This document shows, piece by piece, positions 34,603 through 43,599 of a DNA stretch of 58,241 bases. The stretch spans positions 1-58,241 of the forward strand of contig DAOOVW010000001.1 of the NCBI GenBank assembly GCA_035370465.1. Direction: 5' to 3'. Positions within the stretch are counted from its first letter, which is position 1; every line of letters starts with the position of its first letter. The stretch comes from a bacterium. Lineage in GTDB: Bacteria > Ratteibacteria > UBA8468 > B48-G9 > JAFGKM01. Below the pieces are notes generated by a model that saw only the letters and a program-made list of their open reading frames with translations, made no database searches and was not told the origin of the DNA. A program made the position numbers and the translations under genes.

Positions 34603-34631
34603 ATTGTTTATTCATAAAACCTTATTGTCAA
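34603..34631 (-). promoter_or_regulatory. possible sigma70-type promoter for phoBR
   Basis: On the minus strand a perfect TTGACA (34631-34626) is followed 17 bases later by AACAAT (34608-34603), four matches of six to TATAAT. Its -35 overlaps the -35 of the divergent dapL promoter, so the two may compete. The 5' leader to phoB would be about 120 bases; no second Pho box was seen there. Confidence 0.4.
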
Positions 34632-34653
34632 CTTTATTGTTCTATTATATAAT
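34625..34653 (+). promoter_or_regulatory. sigma70-type promoter for dapL
   Basis: TTGTCA (34625-34630), a 17-base spacer and a perfect TATAAT (34648-34653), placing the transcript start near 34660, just before the AAGGAGG of dapL. It lies outside the 28-bp repeat, on the pho-block side, so dapL now owns a promoter that an ancestral dapB-dapL overlap would not have needed. Confidence 0.7.
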
Positions 34654-34666
34654 AATGTTAATAATA

Positions 34667-34694
34667 ATTGAAGGAGGTATTTAATGTTTGATAT
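34667..34694 (+). repeat. right copy of the 28-bp direct repeat flanking the pho/pst block
   Basis: Identical to 26592-26619. Here the repeat supplies AAGGAGG and the first codons (ATG TTT GAT AT) of dapL. In dapB's reading frame the base triplet just before it is TAA, so no dapB remnant extends further left. Confidence 0.95.
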
Positions 34695-35841
34695 AAGCGA
34701 AAGAATGAAGAAAATACCACCATACCTTTTTGTAGAAATTGATAAAAAGAAAAAAAAACTAATAAAAGATGGATATGATTTAATTGACTTCGGAATTGGA
34801 GACCCTGATATACCTACTCCATCCAATATTGTTAGTGCTATGGCGGAATATATTAAAAAACCCGAATTTCATAGATATCCATTAGGAAGGGGAAATATTA
34901 ATTTTAGAAAAAGTATATCATCTTTTTATCAAGAAAATTATGATGTCCAATTAGACCCTGAAGAAGAAATATGTGTTTTAATTGGCTCAAAAGAGGGAAT
35001 TGCTCATTTTCCACTTTGTTTTATAAATCCAGATGACTATTCTCTTATACCTGAACCTGGATATCCTGTTTATAAAATTGGAACAATTTTAGCAGATGGG
35101 AATTGTTATTTTCTACCATTAAAAGAAGAAAATAATTTTCTTCCTGACTTCTCAAAAATACCTGCTAATATTTTAAAAAAAGCAAAAATACTCTATCTAA
35201 ATTATCCAAATAATCCTACTTCTGAGTTTGCATCAGCAGAATTTTTAAAAGAAGCAATTAACTTTTGTAAAAAATATAATTTAATCCTTGTTTATGATGC
35301 TGCATATAGTGAAATTTATTATGATGAAAGACCTGTTAGTTTCCTTTCCCTTCCAGGGGCAAAAGATGTTGGAATAGAGTTTAATTCATTATCAAAAACA
35401 TTTAATATGACTGGATGGAGAATTGGATGGGCATGCGGGAATAAAGAACTTATTTCAGCACTTAGTAAAGTAAAAGAAAATATTGATTCAGGTGTTTTTG
35501 AAGCAATTCAATTTGCAGGAATAGAAGCACTAACAAATAGCAAAGAGACACCTTTGAAGATGCGAGATATTTATAAAAAAAGGATGAATTTATTTGTCAA
35601 TGGTTTAAAAGAAGTTGGTTTTGATGTTAAATTTCCAAAAGGAACTTTTTATCTCTGGCTGAAAGTAAATAAAAGTTCAGTTGAATTTGTTGACGAACTT
35701 CTTGAAAATGGTAAAATAATTGCAACTCCTGGAATTGGTTTTGGACCAAGTGGGGAGAACTTTGTGAGATTTTCTCTTACAATTCAGGAAAACAAAATAA
35801 TAGAAGCAATTGAAAGGATTAAAAAAATATGGGAAAAGTAG
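34684..35841 (+). CDS. dapL: LL-diaminopimelate aminotransferase
   Basis: A 385-aa fold-type I aminotransferase converting tetrahydrodipicolinate directly to LL-diaminopimelate. It has FGIGDPDIPTP, the HRYPLGRGNINFRKSI segment, NYPNNPTSE, VYDAAYSEI and the PLP Lys in SLSKTFNMTGWRIG. This shortcut replaces DapD/C/E and fits the presence of dapB. AAGGAGG is 6 bases before ATG 34684. It overlaps purE by 13 bases. Confidence 0.88.
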   Translation: MFDISERMKKIPPYLFVEIDKKKKKLIKDGYDLIDFGIGDPDIPTPSNIVSAMAEYIKKPEFHRYPLGRGNINFRKSISSFYQENYDVQLDPEEEICVLIGSKEGIAHFPLCFINPDDYSLIPEPGYPVYKIGTILADGNCYFLPLKEENNFLPDFSKIPANILKKAKILYLNYPNNPTSEFASAEFLKEAINFCKKYNLILVYDAAYSEIYYDERPVSFLSLPGAKDVGIEFNSLSKTFNMTGWRIGWACGNKELISALSKVKENIDSGVFEAIQFAGIEALTNSKETPLKMRDIYKKRMNLFVNGLKEVGFDVKFPKGTFYLWLKVNKSSVEFVDELLENGKIIATPGIGFGPSGENFVRFSLTIQENKIIEAIERIKKIWEK

Positions 35842-36281
35842 CAATAGTTGTAGGAAGCAAAAATGATTTAGAGTTAATTGAAGGAGCAAAAGAAATTCTT
35901 AAAAATTTTGAAGTTGAATTTGATGTTTTTGTTCTTTCTGCTCATAGAACCCTTGATGATACAATTTCTTTTGCTGAAAATGCAGAAAAGAAAGGATATG
36001 AAGTAATTATTGCTGCTGCTGGAATGTCAGCACATTTACCTGGAATAATTTCTGCAAAAACAATTCTGCCGGTAATTGGTGTCCCTCTTCCAACAAGTGA
36101 AATTAAAGGAATGGATGCTTTACTTTCAATTGTTCAGATGCCAACAGGAGTTCCAGTTGCGACAATGTCCATAGGAAAAGCAGGAGTTAAAAATGCCGCT
36201 TTATTTTCAATTGAAATACTTGCAAGAAATGACGAAAAGTTAAAAGAAAAGTTAATTGAATATAAGAAAAACCTAAAATAA
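35829..36281 (+). CDS. purE: N5-carboxyaminoimidazole ribonucleotide mutase
   Basis: A 150-aa class I-like PurE of purine synthesis: VVGSKNDLE, SAHRTLDD, AGMSAHLPGIIS, LPVIGVPLP and LLSIVQMPTGVPVATMSIGKAG. Minor departures from consensus (GSKND for GS-x-SD, GMSAHLPG for GGAAHLPG) do not remove known active-site His or Ser residues. No purK is in the window. Confidence 0.92.
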   Translation: MGKVAIVVGSKNDLELIEGAKEILKNFEVEFDVFVLSAHRTLDDTISFAENAEKKGYEVIIAAAGMSAHLPGIISAKTILPVIGVPLPTSEIKGMDALLSIVQMPTGVPVATMSIGKAGVKNAALFSIEILARNDEKLKEKLIEYKKNLK

Positions 36282-36323
36282 AGAACTTATAAATATTAGT
36301 AAATACTCAGTTTAGATGATATA

Positions 36324-36332
36324 TGATACAAT
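36324..36332 (+). promoter_or_regulatory. possible extended -10 promoter for fba
   Basis: TG-A-TACAAT (TG at 36324-36325, TACAAT 36327-36332) fits an extended -10; the -35 region is poor. It lies about 37 bases before the fba start in the 88-base gap after purE. Confidence 0.4.
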
Positions 36333-36369
36333 CTATTACAAAAGAACAAAACCAAAAAAGGAGGATAAA

Positions 36370-37344
36370 ATGGCTGTGAGTTATAAGGAACTTGGACTTG
36401 TTAATACACAAGAACTTTTTAAAAAAGCATTGGCAGGTGGTTATGCAGTTCCTGCCTATAATTTTAACAATATGGAACAACTACAGGCAATAATTACTGC
36501 ATGTGCAGAATGTAATTCACCTGTGATACTTCAAATATCTAAAGGTGCCCGGCAGTACGCAAATCAGACACTATTAAGGTATATGGTGCCAGGAGCAGTT
36601 GCTATGGCAAGAGAAATGGGCAGTAATATCCCCATTGCATTAAATCTTGACCACGGCGACTCTTTTGAACTCTGTAAAAGTTGTATTGACTATGGTTTTT
36701 CCAATGTAATGATAGACGGTTCTGCACTTCCCTATGAAGAAAATGTGTCTATTACTAAAAAGGTAGTTGAATATGCACATGAAAGAGATGTAACCGTTGA
36801 AGGTGAACTTGGTGTTCTTGCCGGTATAGAAGAGCATGTTTCTTCTGAAGTCAGTCACTATACAAATCCTAAGGATGTTGAGGATTTCGTAAAAAGAACA
36901 GGGGTAGATAGTTTAGCAATATCCATTGGGACTTCACATGGTGCTTATAAATTCAAGGTGAAGCCAGGCGAACCTCTGCCACCTTTAAGATTTGATATAC
37001 TTGAAGAATGTGCAAAGAGACTTCCATCATTCCCTATTGTTCTTCATGGTGCTTCTTCTGTACTTAAAGAATATGTTGATATTATCAACAGGTATGGTGG
37101 AAAACTTGAAAATACTGCTGGTGTTCCTGAAGACCAGATAAGGAAAGCAGTTACAATGAATGTTTGCAAAGTAAATATTGACTCTGACGGTCGCCTTGTA
37201 ATGACAGCAATGATAAGAAAATATCTTGCTGAACATCCAGAGGAATTTGACCCCAGAAAATATCTCGGTCCTGCAAGGGAAGAATTGAAAAAGATGTATA
37301 TTGCAAAATGTAACCTTCTTGGCAGTGCTGGTAAAGGACAATAA
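36370..37344 (+). CDS. fba: class II fructose-bisphosphate aldolase
   Basis: A 324-aa zinc aldolase of glycolysis. It has GGYAVPAYNFNNMEQLQAI, NLDHGDSFELCK with a zinc His, VMIDGSALPYEEN, VEGELGVLAG, the Gly-Thr-Ser-His segment ISIGTSHGAYKF and LHGASSVL. ATG 36370 follows AAAAGGAGG and suits the family length, better than an upstream in-frame ATG at 36316. The codon mix is less extreme than its neighbours, as expected for a highly expressed gene. Pairs with pfk 44 bases downstream. Confidence 0.93.
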   Translation: MAVSYKELGLVNTQELFKKALAGGYAVPAYNFNNMEQLQAIITACAECNSPVILQISKGARQYANQTLLRYMVPGAVAMAREMGSNIPIALNLDHGDSFELCKSCIDYGFSNVMIDGSALPYEENVSITKKVVEYAHERDVTVEGELGVLAGIEEHVSSEVSHYTNPKDVEDFVKRTGVDSLAISIGTSHGAYKFKVKPGEPLPPLRFDILEECAKRLPSFPIVLHGASSVLKEYVDIINRYGGKLENTAGVPEDQIRKAVTMNVCKVNIDSDGRLVMTAMIRKYLAEHPEEFDPRKYLGPAREELKKMYIAKCNLLGSAGKGQ

Positions 37345-37388
37345 TAAGTTAAAAAGCAATACTTATAAACCAACAATTGTAAATTAAA

Positions 37389-38354
37389 ATGAAAAAAATT
37401 GCTGTTGTTACTACTGGTGGAGATGCACCAGGTATGAACCCTGCTATAAGGTCAGTCGTCAGAACTGCTCTTTATAAAAACATCTCTATTTCGGGGATAA
37501 GAAGGGGATTTTTGGGCCTATATGAAGGTGATTTTATACCTTTAAGTTCAAGAGATGTCGGTAATATTATAAATAGAGGCGGAACAATCCTCAAAACAGC
37601 GAGATTCCCTGAATTTAAAGACCATAATATAAGAAAAAAGTGCCTTGAAAAATTAAAAAAAGAAAAAATTGATGGGATTGTAATAATAGGTGGAGATGGT
37701 TCTGCAAATGCGGCATACTCAATTTATAATGAATTCTCATATCCTGTTGTTCATATTCCTGCTTCAATAGATAATGACCTTTATGGAACTGATTGGACAA
37801 TTGGATTTGACACTGCTGTTAACACTGCGGTAGAAGCAATTGATAAAATAAGGGACACTGCTACAAGTCATGAAAGGACATTTATAGTTGAAGTAATGGG
37901 AAGAGAAAAAGGTAACCTTGCTGTTGAAGTTGCAGTCGCCTGTGGTGCTGAAAATGTAATAATACCAGAAATTGAATTTAATTTAGACCAACTTGTTTCT
38001 TCTCTAAAACAGCAACAGGAAAAAGGGAAAAATAGTGCTTTAATAATTCTTGCAGAAGGGGCGGGAAAAGCAGAGGAATTAGCAAAGCAACTGACAGAAA
38101 AATTACCTGATAGAGAAATAAGATATTCTGTTTTAGGATATATTCAAAGAGGCGGAAGTCCGACATATTTAACAAGAACACTTGCAACCGTTTTTGGATG
38201 GTATGCAGTAAAATTTTTAATTGATGGTGACTATGGATATATGGTAGGCATTGTAGGAAATAAAATTGAGAAAGTCCCTCTTGAGAAAGTTGTTTCTAAT
38301 AGAAAATTACCTGATATGGAAAAACTTGAGACAATTAAATATATGGCAATTTAA
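37389..38354 (+). CDS. pfkA: 6-phosphofructokinase
   Basis: A 321-aa kinase of glycolysis. TTGGDAPGMNPAIR begins the fold; GGDGSANAA is the ATP-type motif (pyrophosphate enzymes usually have GGDD). SIDNDLYGTDWTIGFDTA carries the catalytic IDND Asp, and EVMGREKG and LGYIQRGGSPT follow. The usual PGT before IDND reads PAS. Together with fba it makes a two-gene glycolytic unit. Confidence 0.92.
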   Translation: MKKIAVVTTGGDAPGMNPAIRSVVRTALYKNISISGIRRGFLGLYEGDFIPLSSRDVGNIINRGGTILKTARFPEFKDHNIRKKCLEKLKKEKIDGIVIIGGDGSANAAYSIYNEFSYPVVHIPASIDNDLYGTDWTIGFDTAVNTAVEAIDKIRDTATSHERTFIVEVMGREKGNLAVEVAVACGAENVIIPEIEFNLDQLVSSLKQQQEKGKNSALIILAEGAGKAEELAKQLTEKLPDREIRYSVLGYIQRGGSPTYLTRTLATVFGWYAVKFLIDGDYGYMVGIVGNKIEKVPLEKVVSNRKLPDMEKLETIKYMAI

Positions 38355-38366
38355 TTTGAAAATACC

Positions 38367-38414
38367 CAGTTCTGTTGGAACTGAAAAGTAGCGAGTAGAG
38401 AGTAGCAAGTATAA
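38367..38414. repeat. small hairpin followed by AGTAGNG heptad repeats
   Basis: CAGTTC (38367-38372) and GAACTG (38378-38383) form a 6-bp stem with a 5-base loop. Four 7-base units AGTAGCG, AGTAGAG, AGTAGCA, AGTATAA follow at 38387-38414. They fill the pfk-hypothetical gap. No T run follows, so it is a poor terminator. Confidence 0.55.
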
Positions 38415-38446
38415 ATGGAAAAGTAATAAAAATTATAGAAAAAAAA

Positions 38447-38638
38447 ATGTCCAAAGAATTCTGTAGGGAAGAAAAAAAGAAAATAAAAGAATTATTCAAA
38501 GCAAAAAAATTATTTCATAAGGAAATGGCGAAAATTCCTTTTGAAGAAAAAATTAAAATAGTTGTTAGATTACAAAATATAGTTAATGAATTGAAAACAA
38601 ATAAAGGAAGAAGAAAAAAAAGAGTATGGAAAATTTAA
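38447..38638 (+). CDS. small hypothetical protein
   Basis: A 63-aa basic, helical protein (EEKKKIKELFKAKKLFHKEM then IPFEEKIKIVVRLQNIVNEL). The IPFEEKI-VV-LQ pattern recurs in short uncharacterised proteins of many bacteria, some linked to toxin-antitoxin or nucleotidyltransferase genes, but no partner is visible here. No clear ribosome binding site. Followed 16 bases later by ilvD. Confidence 0.55.
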   Translation: MSKEFCREEKKKIKELFKAKKLFHKEMAKIPFEEKIKIVVRLQNIVNELKTNKGRRKKRVWKI

Positions 38639-38654
38639 TTTTAAGGAGAAGGAA

Positions 38655-40304
38655 ATGAGAAGCGATAATATTAAAAAGGGCATAGAAAAAACACCTCATA
38701 GAAGTTTATTAAAAGCAGATGGTTTTACAGATGAAGAGATAAAAAAACCTATTATTGGTATTGCAAATTCCGCTAATGAAATTATACCTGGTCATATTCA
38801 CCTCAACAAAATTGCTGAAAGTGTAAAAACAGGTATCGTGTCTGCGGGAGGCACCCCTGTTGAATTTGGTGTTATAGGTGTCTGTGATGGGATTGCTATG
38901 GGACACCTTGGAATGAAATATAGTTTGGTTTCAAGAGAAGTAATTGCAGATAGTGTAGAAATTATGGCACAAGCACACCAATTTGATGGAATAGTTTTAG
39001 TTGCAAGTTGCGATAAAATTGTGCCAGGAATGCTTATGGCTCTTTTACGACTCAATATTCCAGGTATTTTGATAACTGGTGGTCCTATGTTGTGTGGATA
39101 TTTACCAACTGGCGAAACAATAGATTTTATCTCTGTTTCTGAAGGAGTTGGAAAATTTTTAAAAGGTGAAATTGATGAAAAGCAATTAAAAATATTAGAA
39201 GATGAAGGTTGTCCAGGAGCAGGCAGTTGTGCAGGAATGTTTACTGCAAATTCCATGGGATGTTTATCAGAAGGACTTGGACTTTCACTCCCTGGAAATG
39301 GAACAATTCCTGCTGTTAGTTCAAAAAGAATTCGTTTGGCAAAATATGCTGGAATAAGAGCAGTTGAACTTGTTAAAAAAGATATTAAACCATCAGATAT
39401 TATTTCAATTGAAAGTTTTAAAAATGCAATAACTCTTGATATGGCAATTGGTGCTTCAACAAATACTGTTTTACATCTTCCAGCAATTGCAAATGAAATA
39501 GGTATTAAACTTAACCTTGAAATTTTTGATGAAATAAGTAAAAAGACACCAAATATATGTAAATTATCTCCTGCTTCATCCCAACACATACAGGACCTTG
39601 ATAGAGCAGGGGGGATACCAGCAGTTATGAAGGAATTATCAAAAAATGGACTTATTGAAAAAAATTGTTTAACTGTTTCTGGAAAAACCATAGGGGAAAT
39701 AATTGAAAAAGCAAATGTTTGGGATAGAAATGTTATAAGAGACATAAATAATCCATATTTACAAGAAGGTGGAATTGCTATTTTAAAAGGAACACTTGCA
39801 CCTGATGGAGCAGTAATAAAACAATCAGCAGTTAAAGAAAATTTATTAAAATTTAAAGGGAATGCAATTGTTTTTGATTCAGAAGAAGAAGCAATGAAAA
39901 GTTTAGTTGAAGGGAAAATTAAAGAAGGAGTTGTAATAATAAGGTATGAAGGACCAAAAGGTGGACCGGGAATGAGAGAAATGCTTTCAATGACTGCTGT
40001 TATTGCAGGAAAAGGGATTGATGAGAAAATTGCCTTAATAACAGATGGCAGATTTTCAGGAGGAACAAGAGGACTTTGTATAGGACATGTAAGCCCTGAA
40101 GCAGAAGAGGATGGTCCTATTGGATATGTTGAAAATGGAGATATAATTGAGATAGATGTTCCAAAAAGAAGATTGGATATAATGGTAAAACCAGAAGAGT
40201 TAAAAAATAGAAAAAGGAAGAAAAAAGAGAAAAAATTAAAAGGAATTTTAGCAAGATATTCAAAGCAGGTAAGGTCAGCAAATACAGGAGCGATATTAGA
40301 ATAA
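38655..40304 (+). CDS. ilvD: dihydroxy-acid dehydratase
   Basis: A 549-aa iron-sulfur enzyme, third common step of branched-chain amino acid synthesis. Cys candidates for the cluster lie in GVCDGIAMGHLGMKYS, VASCDKIVPGM and GAGSCAGMFTANSMG. TDGRFSGGTRGLCIGHVSPEA closes the active site. AAGGAGAAGGAA precedes ATG 38655. No other ilv gene is nearby. Confidence 0.94.
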   Translation: MRSDNIKKGIEKTPHRSLLKADGFTDEEIKKPIIGIANSANEIIPGHIHLNKIAESVKTGIVSAGGTPVEFGVIGVCDGIAMGHLGMKYSLVSREVIADSVEIMAQAHQFDGIVLVASCDKIVPGMLMALLRLNIPGILITGGPMLCGYLPTGETIDFISVSEGVGKFLKGEIDEKQLKILEDEGCPGAGSCAGMFTANSMGCLSEGLGLSLPGNGTIPAVSSKRIRLAKYAGIRAVELVKKDIKPSDIISIESFKNAITLDMAIGASTNTVLHLPAIANEIGIKLNLEIFDEISKKTPNICKLSPASSQHIQDLDRAGGIPAVMKELSKNGLIEKNCLTVSGKTIGEIIEKANVWDRNVIRDINNPYLQEGGIAILKGTLAPDGAVIKQSAVKENLLKFKGNAIVFDSEEEAMKSLVEGKIKEGVVIIRYEGPKGGPGMREMLSMTAVIAGKGIDEKIALITDGRFSGGTRGLCIGHVSPEAEEDGPIGYVENGDIIEIDVPKRRLDIMVKPEELKNRKRKKKEKKLKGILARYSKQVRSANTGAILE

Positions 40305-40347
40305 AAACAAATTCTCATTAAAAATCAATTAAAACAAAGGAGGAAAA

Positions 40348-41631
40348 ATGGAAGATATAAGAAAAGGAAAGGGTGATTATGAATGGTTTATTAAAGCAAG
40401 ATTTGGTCTTTTCATTCATTGGGGACTTTATTCAATGCCGGCGAGACGAGAATGGGTCAGAAGTTATGAGGAAATACCAAATGAAATATATGATGAAAAA
40501 TATTTTAAAAGATTTTATCCAGACCTTTATAATCCAAAAGAATGGGCAAAAATAGCAAAAAATGCAGGAATGAAATATGCAGTGATAACAACAAAACATC
40601 ACGAAGGATTTTGTTTATGGGATAGTAAATTAACTGATTATAAAGCAACAAATACTCCTATTAAAAAAGACCTATTAAGAGAATTTGTTAATGCCTTTAG
40701 AGAAGAAGGGATTAGAATTGGATTTTATTATTCACTGATTGACTGGCATCATCCTCATTATACAATTGATATGTATCATCCATTAAAAAATCATCCAGAA
40801 AAAGAGAAATTAAATAAAGAAAGAGATATGTCTATTTACAGAAAATATTTACATGGACAGATAAAAGAACTTTTAACTGAATATGGAAAAATTGATTTAT
40901 TATTTTGTGATTTCAGTTTTCCAGGACCCGATGGAAAAGGAAAAGATGACTGGGATAGTGAAAATCTTGTAAAAATGATACGGGAATTACAACCACATAT
41001 ATTGATAAATGACCGACTTGACCTTCCTGATGCATGGGATTTTAAAACACCTGAACAGGCAGTTCCTTATGAATGGCCAGAAGTTAATGGCAAAAAAGTA
41101 ATCTGGGAGTCATGTCAAACATTTTCAAGTATATCATGGGGATATAACAGAGATGATATATGGAGAGATAGCGAAGAAATTACAAAAACACTCATTGATT
41201 GTGTAAGTAAAGGAGGAAATTTACTTTTAAATGTTGGACCAACTGCAAGAGGTGATTTTGATTATAAGTCAAGAAAAAGATTGGAAGAAATTGGTAATTG
41301 GATGAAGTATAATTCAAGGGCAATTTATAATTGTACTCAAGCACCTAAGGAATTTAATATCCCTAAGGATTGTAGATTAACATATAATCCAGAAAAAGGA
41401 ACTCTCTATATTCATTTATTTTCTTACCCTTACAAATTTTTATTTTTAGAAGGAAAAGAATGGAAAGAAAATGGCTCTTATGCACAACTCTTAAATGATG
41501 GCAGCGAAATAAAAATAGGACTTGATGAATGGTATAAAAATCAATTAGGGGATAAAGAAGGAATTGTTCTATGTTTACCGCCAATTAAACCAAATGTTTC
41601 TGTTCCAGTAATTGAGTTATTTTTAAAATAA
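40348..41631 (+). CDS. GH29 alpha-L-fucosidase
   Basis: A 427-aa retaining glycosidase. RFGLFIHWGLYSMPARREWV is the GH29 opening, YAVITTKHHEGFCLWDS follows, and the likely nucleophile Asp is in IDLLFCDFSFPG. GGNLLLNVGPTARGDFD is also family-typical. No signal peptide, so it may act on imported oligosaccharides. Strong AAAGGAGG before ATG 40348. It shares the glycan theme of the left-hand cluster but stands among housekeeping genes. Confidence 0.88.
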   Translation: MEDIRKGKGDYEWFIKARFGLFIHWGLYSMPARREWVRSYEEIPNEIYDEKYFKRFYPDLYNPKEWAKIAKNAGMKYAVITTKHHEGFCLWDSKLTDYKATNTPIKKDLLREFVNAFREEGIRIGFYYSLIDWHHPHYTIDMYHPLKNHPEKEKLNKERDMSIYRKYLHGQIKELLTEYGKIDLLFCDFSFPGPDGKGKDDWDSENLVKMIRELQPHILINDRLDLPDAWDFKTPEQAVPYEWPEVNGKKVIWESCQTFSSISWGYNRDDIWRDSEEITKTLIDCVSKGGNLLLNVGPTARGDFDYKSRKRLEEIGNWMKYNSRAIYNCTQAPKEFNIPKDCRLTYNPEKGTLYIHLFSYPYKFLFLEGKEWKENGSYAQLLNDGSEIKIGLDEWYKNQLGDKEGIVLCLPPIKPNVSVPVIELFLK

Positions 41632-41655
41632 ATATCAAACAATGAATAAAATAAA

Positions 41656-42936
41656 ATGGAAAAAGAACTTGCAAAAAAAGGTATTATAAGTAAAGGTGTA
41701 AAATTTATTTCAGAAAAAGAAAATGTAAATCCCGAAATTATTGCTAAAAACATTGCAGAAGGGACATGTGTAATTTTAAAACATAAGGATACATATTTAG
41801 GAATTGGGAAGGACTTAAAAACAAAAATAAATACAAATATTGGAACTTCTCCTGATATATTTGATTTAAACTTAGAAATTCAAAAATTAAAATATGCAAT
41901 TAAATATGGAACTGATACTTTAATGGATTTAAGCACAGGTGGAGACCTTAATAAAATAAGAAAAGAAATAATAAAAGAAAGTTCAGTTCCAATTGGAACA
42001 GTTCCAATATATCAATCAGCAATTGAAGTAGCAGAAGAAAAAGGCGGAATAACAAAAATGGATGCGGATAAAATTTTCCAAATAATTGAACAACATGCGA
42101 AAGATGGGGTAAGTTTTATGACTGTTCATTGCGGTATAACTTTAAATACACTTCAACGACTGAAAAAAAATCCAAGAAAAACGCTTGTTGTAAGTAGAGG
42201 AGGGGCTTTTCTTATTTCATGGATGATATCTAATGAAAAAGAAAACCCTTTATATAAAAATTTTGACCGATTACTTGAAATTGCTAAAAAGTATGATGTT
42301 GTTTTAAGTTTAGGAGATGCAATGAGGCCAGGAGGTATTATTGATTCTACTGATATTGCTCAAATTGATGAACTCTTAAATTTAGGAGAACTTACAAGAT
42401 ATGCTGAAGAAGAAAATGTACAGGTAATAATTGAAGGACCTGGTCATATCCCAATTGATGAAATAGAAACAAATGTAAAATTAGAGAAAAAAATATGTAA
42501 AGGAGCTCCGTTTTATGTTCTTGGACCTATCGTGACTGATATTGCTCCTGGGTATGACCATATAACAGGTGCAATTGGTGCTTCTATTGCTGGTTGGTGT
42601 GGTGCTGATTTTTTATGTTATGTTACTTCTGCTGAGCATATTTGTCTACCTGGATTAGATGAAGTAATAGATGGAGTTATATCTTCAAAAATTGCTGCTC
42701 ATGTTGCAGATATAGGAAAGGGAATAAAGGGAACAAAGGAAATTGATTATAAAATGGATATGTACAGAACTGATAGAAATTGGGAAAAAGAAAAAGAAAT
42801 ATCTTTTTTCCCAGATAAATTTGAGCAATTACACAAAAAATATGAGAAAACCGAAAGAGATGTTTGTACAATGTGTGGAAAATACTGTGCAATTAAGTTA
42901 GTAGAACAATATCTTGGCTCCAAAATCATATTTTAA
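41656..42936 (+). CDS. thiC: phosphomethylpyrimidine synthase ThiC
   Basis: A 426-aa radical SAM enzyme making the pyrimidine half of thiamine from aminoimidazole ribotide. It has DLSTGGDLNKIR, SFMTVHCGITL, SRGGAFLISWM, EGPGHIPIDEIE and the C-terminal cluster motif CTMCGKYC. Only 24 bases separate it from the fucosidase gene, so there is no room for a TPP riboswitch. No ribosome binding site is obvious. Confidence 0.95.
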   Translation: MEKELAKKGIISKGVKFISEKENVNPEIIAKNIAEGTCVILKHKDTYLGIGKDLKTKINTNIGTSPDIFDLNLEIQKLKYAIKYGTDTLMDLSTGGDLNKIRKEIIKESSVPIGTVPIYQSAIEVAEEKGGITKMDADKIFQIIEQHAKDGVSFMTVHCGITLNTLQRLKKNPRKTLVVSRGGAFLISWMISNEKENPLYKNFDRLLEIAKKYDVVLSLGDAMRPGGIIDSTDIAQIDELLNLGELTRYAEEENVQVIIEGPGHIPIDEIETNVKLEKKICKGAPFYVLGPIVTDIAPGYDHITGAIGASIAGWCGADFLCYVTSAEHICLPGLDEVIDGVISSKIAAHVADIGKGIKGTKEIDYKMDMYRTDRNWEKEKEISFFPDKFEQLHKKYEKTERDVCTMCGKYCAIKLVEQYLGSKIIF

Positions 42937-42937
42937 A

Positions 42938-43426
42938 ATGAGAAAAATAAGAAAATATGGAGAAGAAATATTAAGAAAAAAAAGTAAAGAAGTAGAAAAA
43001 ATAGATACTAATTTGTTAAAATTGATTGAAAGTATGAAACAAACATTGGTTTATTATAAAGGGTTAGGACTTGCTGCCTGTCAGGTTGGTGTTTTAAAAA
43101 GGGTAATTGTTGCTTTAGACCAAAAAACAAAAGAAATAATAACTGTTATAAATCCTGAAATTGTTGAAACAAGTGGGCAGGATATTGATATGGAAGGATG
43201 TTTAAGTTTCCCTGAAATTTATTTCTCTATAAAAAGACCCAAAAAAGTAACTTTAAAAGGAATAAATGAAAAGGGAAAAGAATTTATTTATGAAGGTAGT
43301 GGAGTATTAGGTAGATGTTTCTGTCATGAAGTAGACCATTTAAATAGTATTTTAATTATTGATTATGCAACTGAAGAGGAAAGAAACTATTGGAAAGAAA
43401 AAATAGATAAAATAAAAAATAAATAA
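42938..43426 (+). CDS. def: peptide deformylase
   Basis: A 162-aa metalloenzyme removing the N-formyl group of new proteins. The three motifs are GLGLAACQVG, EGCLSFPE and CHEVDHLN with Cys and two His metal ligands. ATG 42938 directly follows the thiC stop; an upstream TTG at 42914 is unlikely. It complements the initiator tRNA found at 55039. Confidence 0.94.
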   Translation: MRKIRKYGEEILRKKSKEVEKIDTNLLKLIESMKQTLVYYKGLGLAACQVGVLKRVIVALDQKTKEIITVINPEIVETSGQDIDMEGCLSFPEIYFSIKRPKKVTLKGINEKGKEFIYEGSGVLGRCFCHEVDHLNSILIIDYATEEERNYWKEKIDKIKNK

Positions 43427-43428
43427 AA

Positions 43429-43520
43429 GTGTAAAATTCAAAATGTAAAGCGAAAAATAAAAATGTAAAAAAGAAACAAAAAGAGTTAACTTTTTAAACT
43501 TTAAGTTGTAATTTTACATC
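43429..43520. repeat. TGTAAAA-type intergenic repeat, left of nadB
   Basis: GTGTAAAATTCAAAATGTAAAG and further AAATGTAAAA units (43429-43480) face TTTTACAT (43512-43519) in inverted orientation, a loose AT-rich inverted repeat. The same units occur at 45199-45345 on the other side of nadB. Confidence 0.45.
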
Positions 43521-43599
43521 CTACAAAAGGCATCGGGGGATAATAGAAAACTCGTTTTTAATTTTTATATCAATTATTTTCTAAAAGGATATATGGAAA

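Noticed and set aside
38798..40318. A 506-codon open frame on the minus strand across ilvD
   Set aside because: It lies wholly antisense to a clear ilvD gene, is rich in Ser/Phe/Ile from reversed codons, has no ribosome binding site and no family resemblance. It is a shadow frame.
41632..41655. TPP riboswitch in front of thiC
   Set aside because: Only 24 bases separate the fucosidase stop and the thiC start, too short for the aptamer; none of its conserved elements is present.
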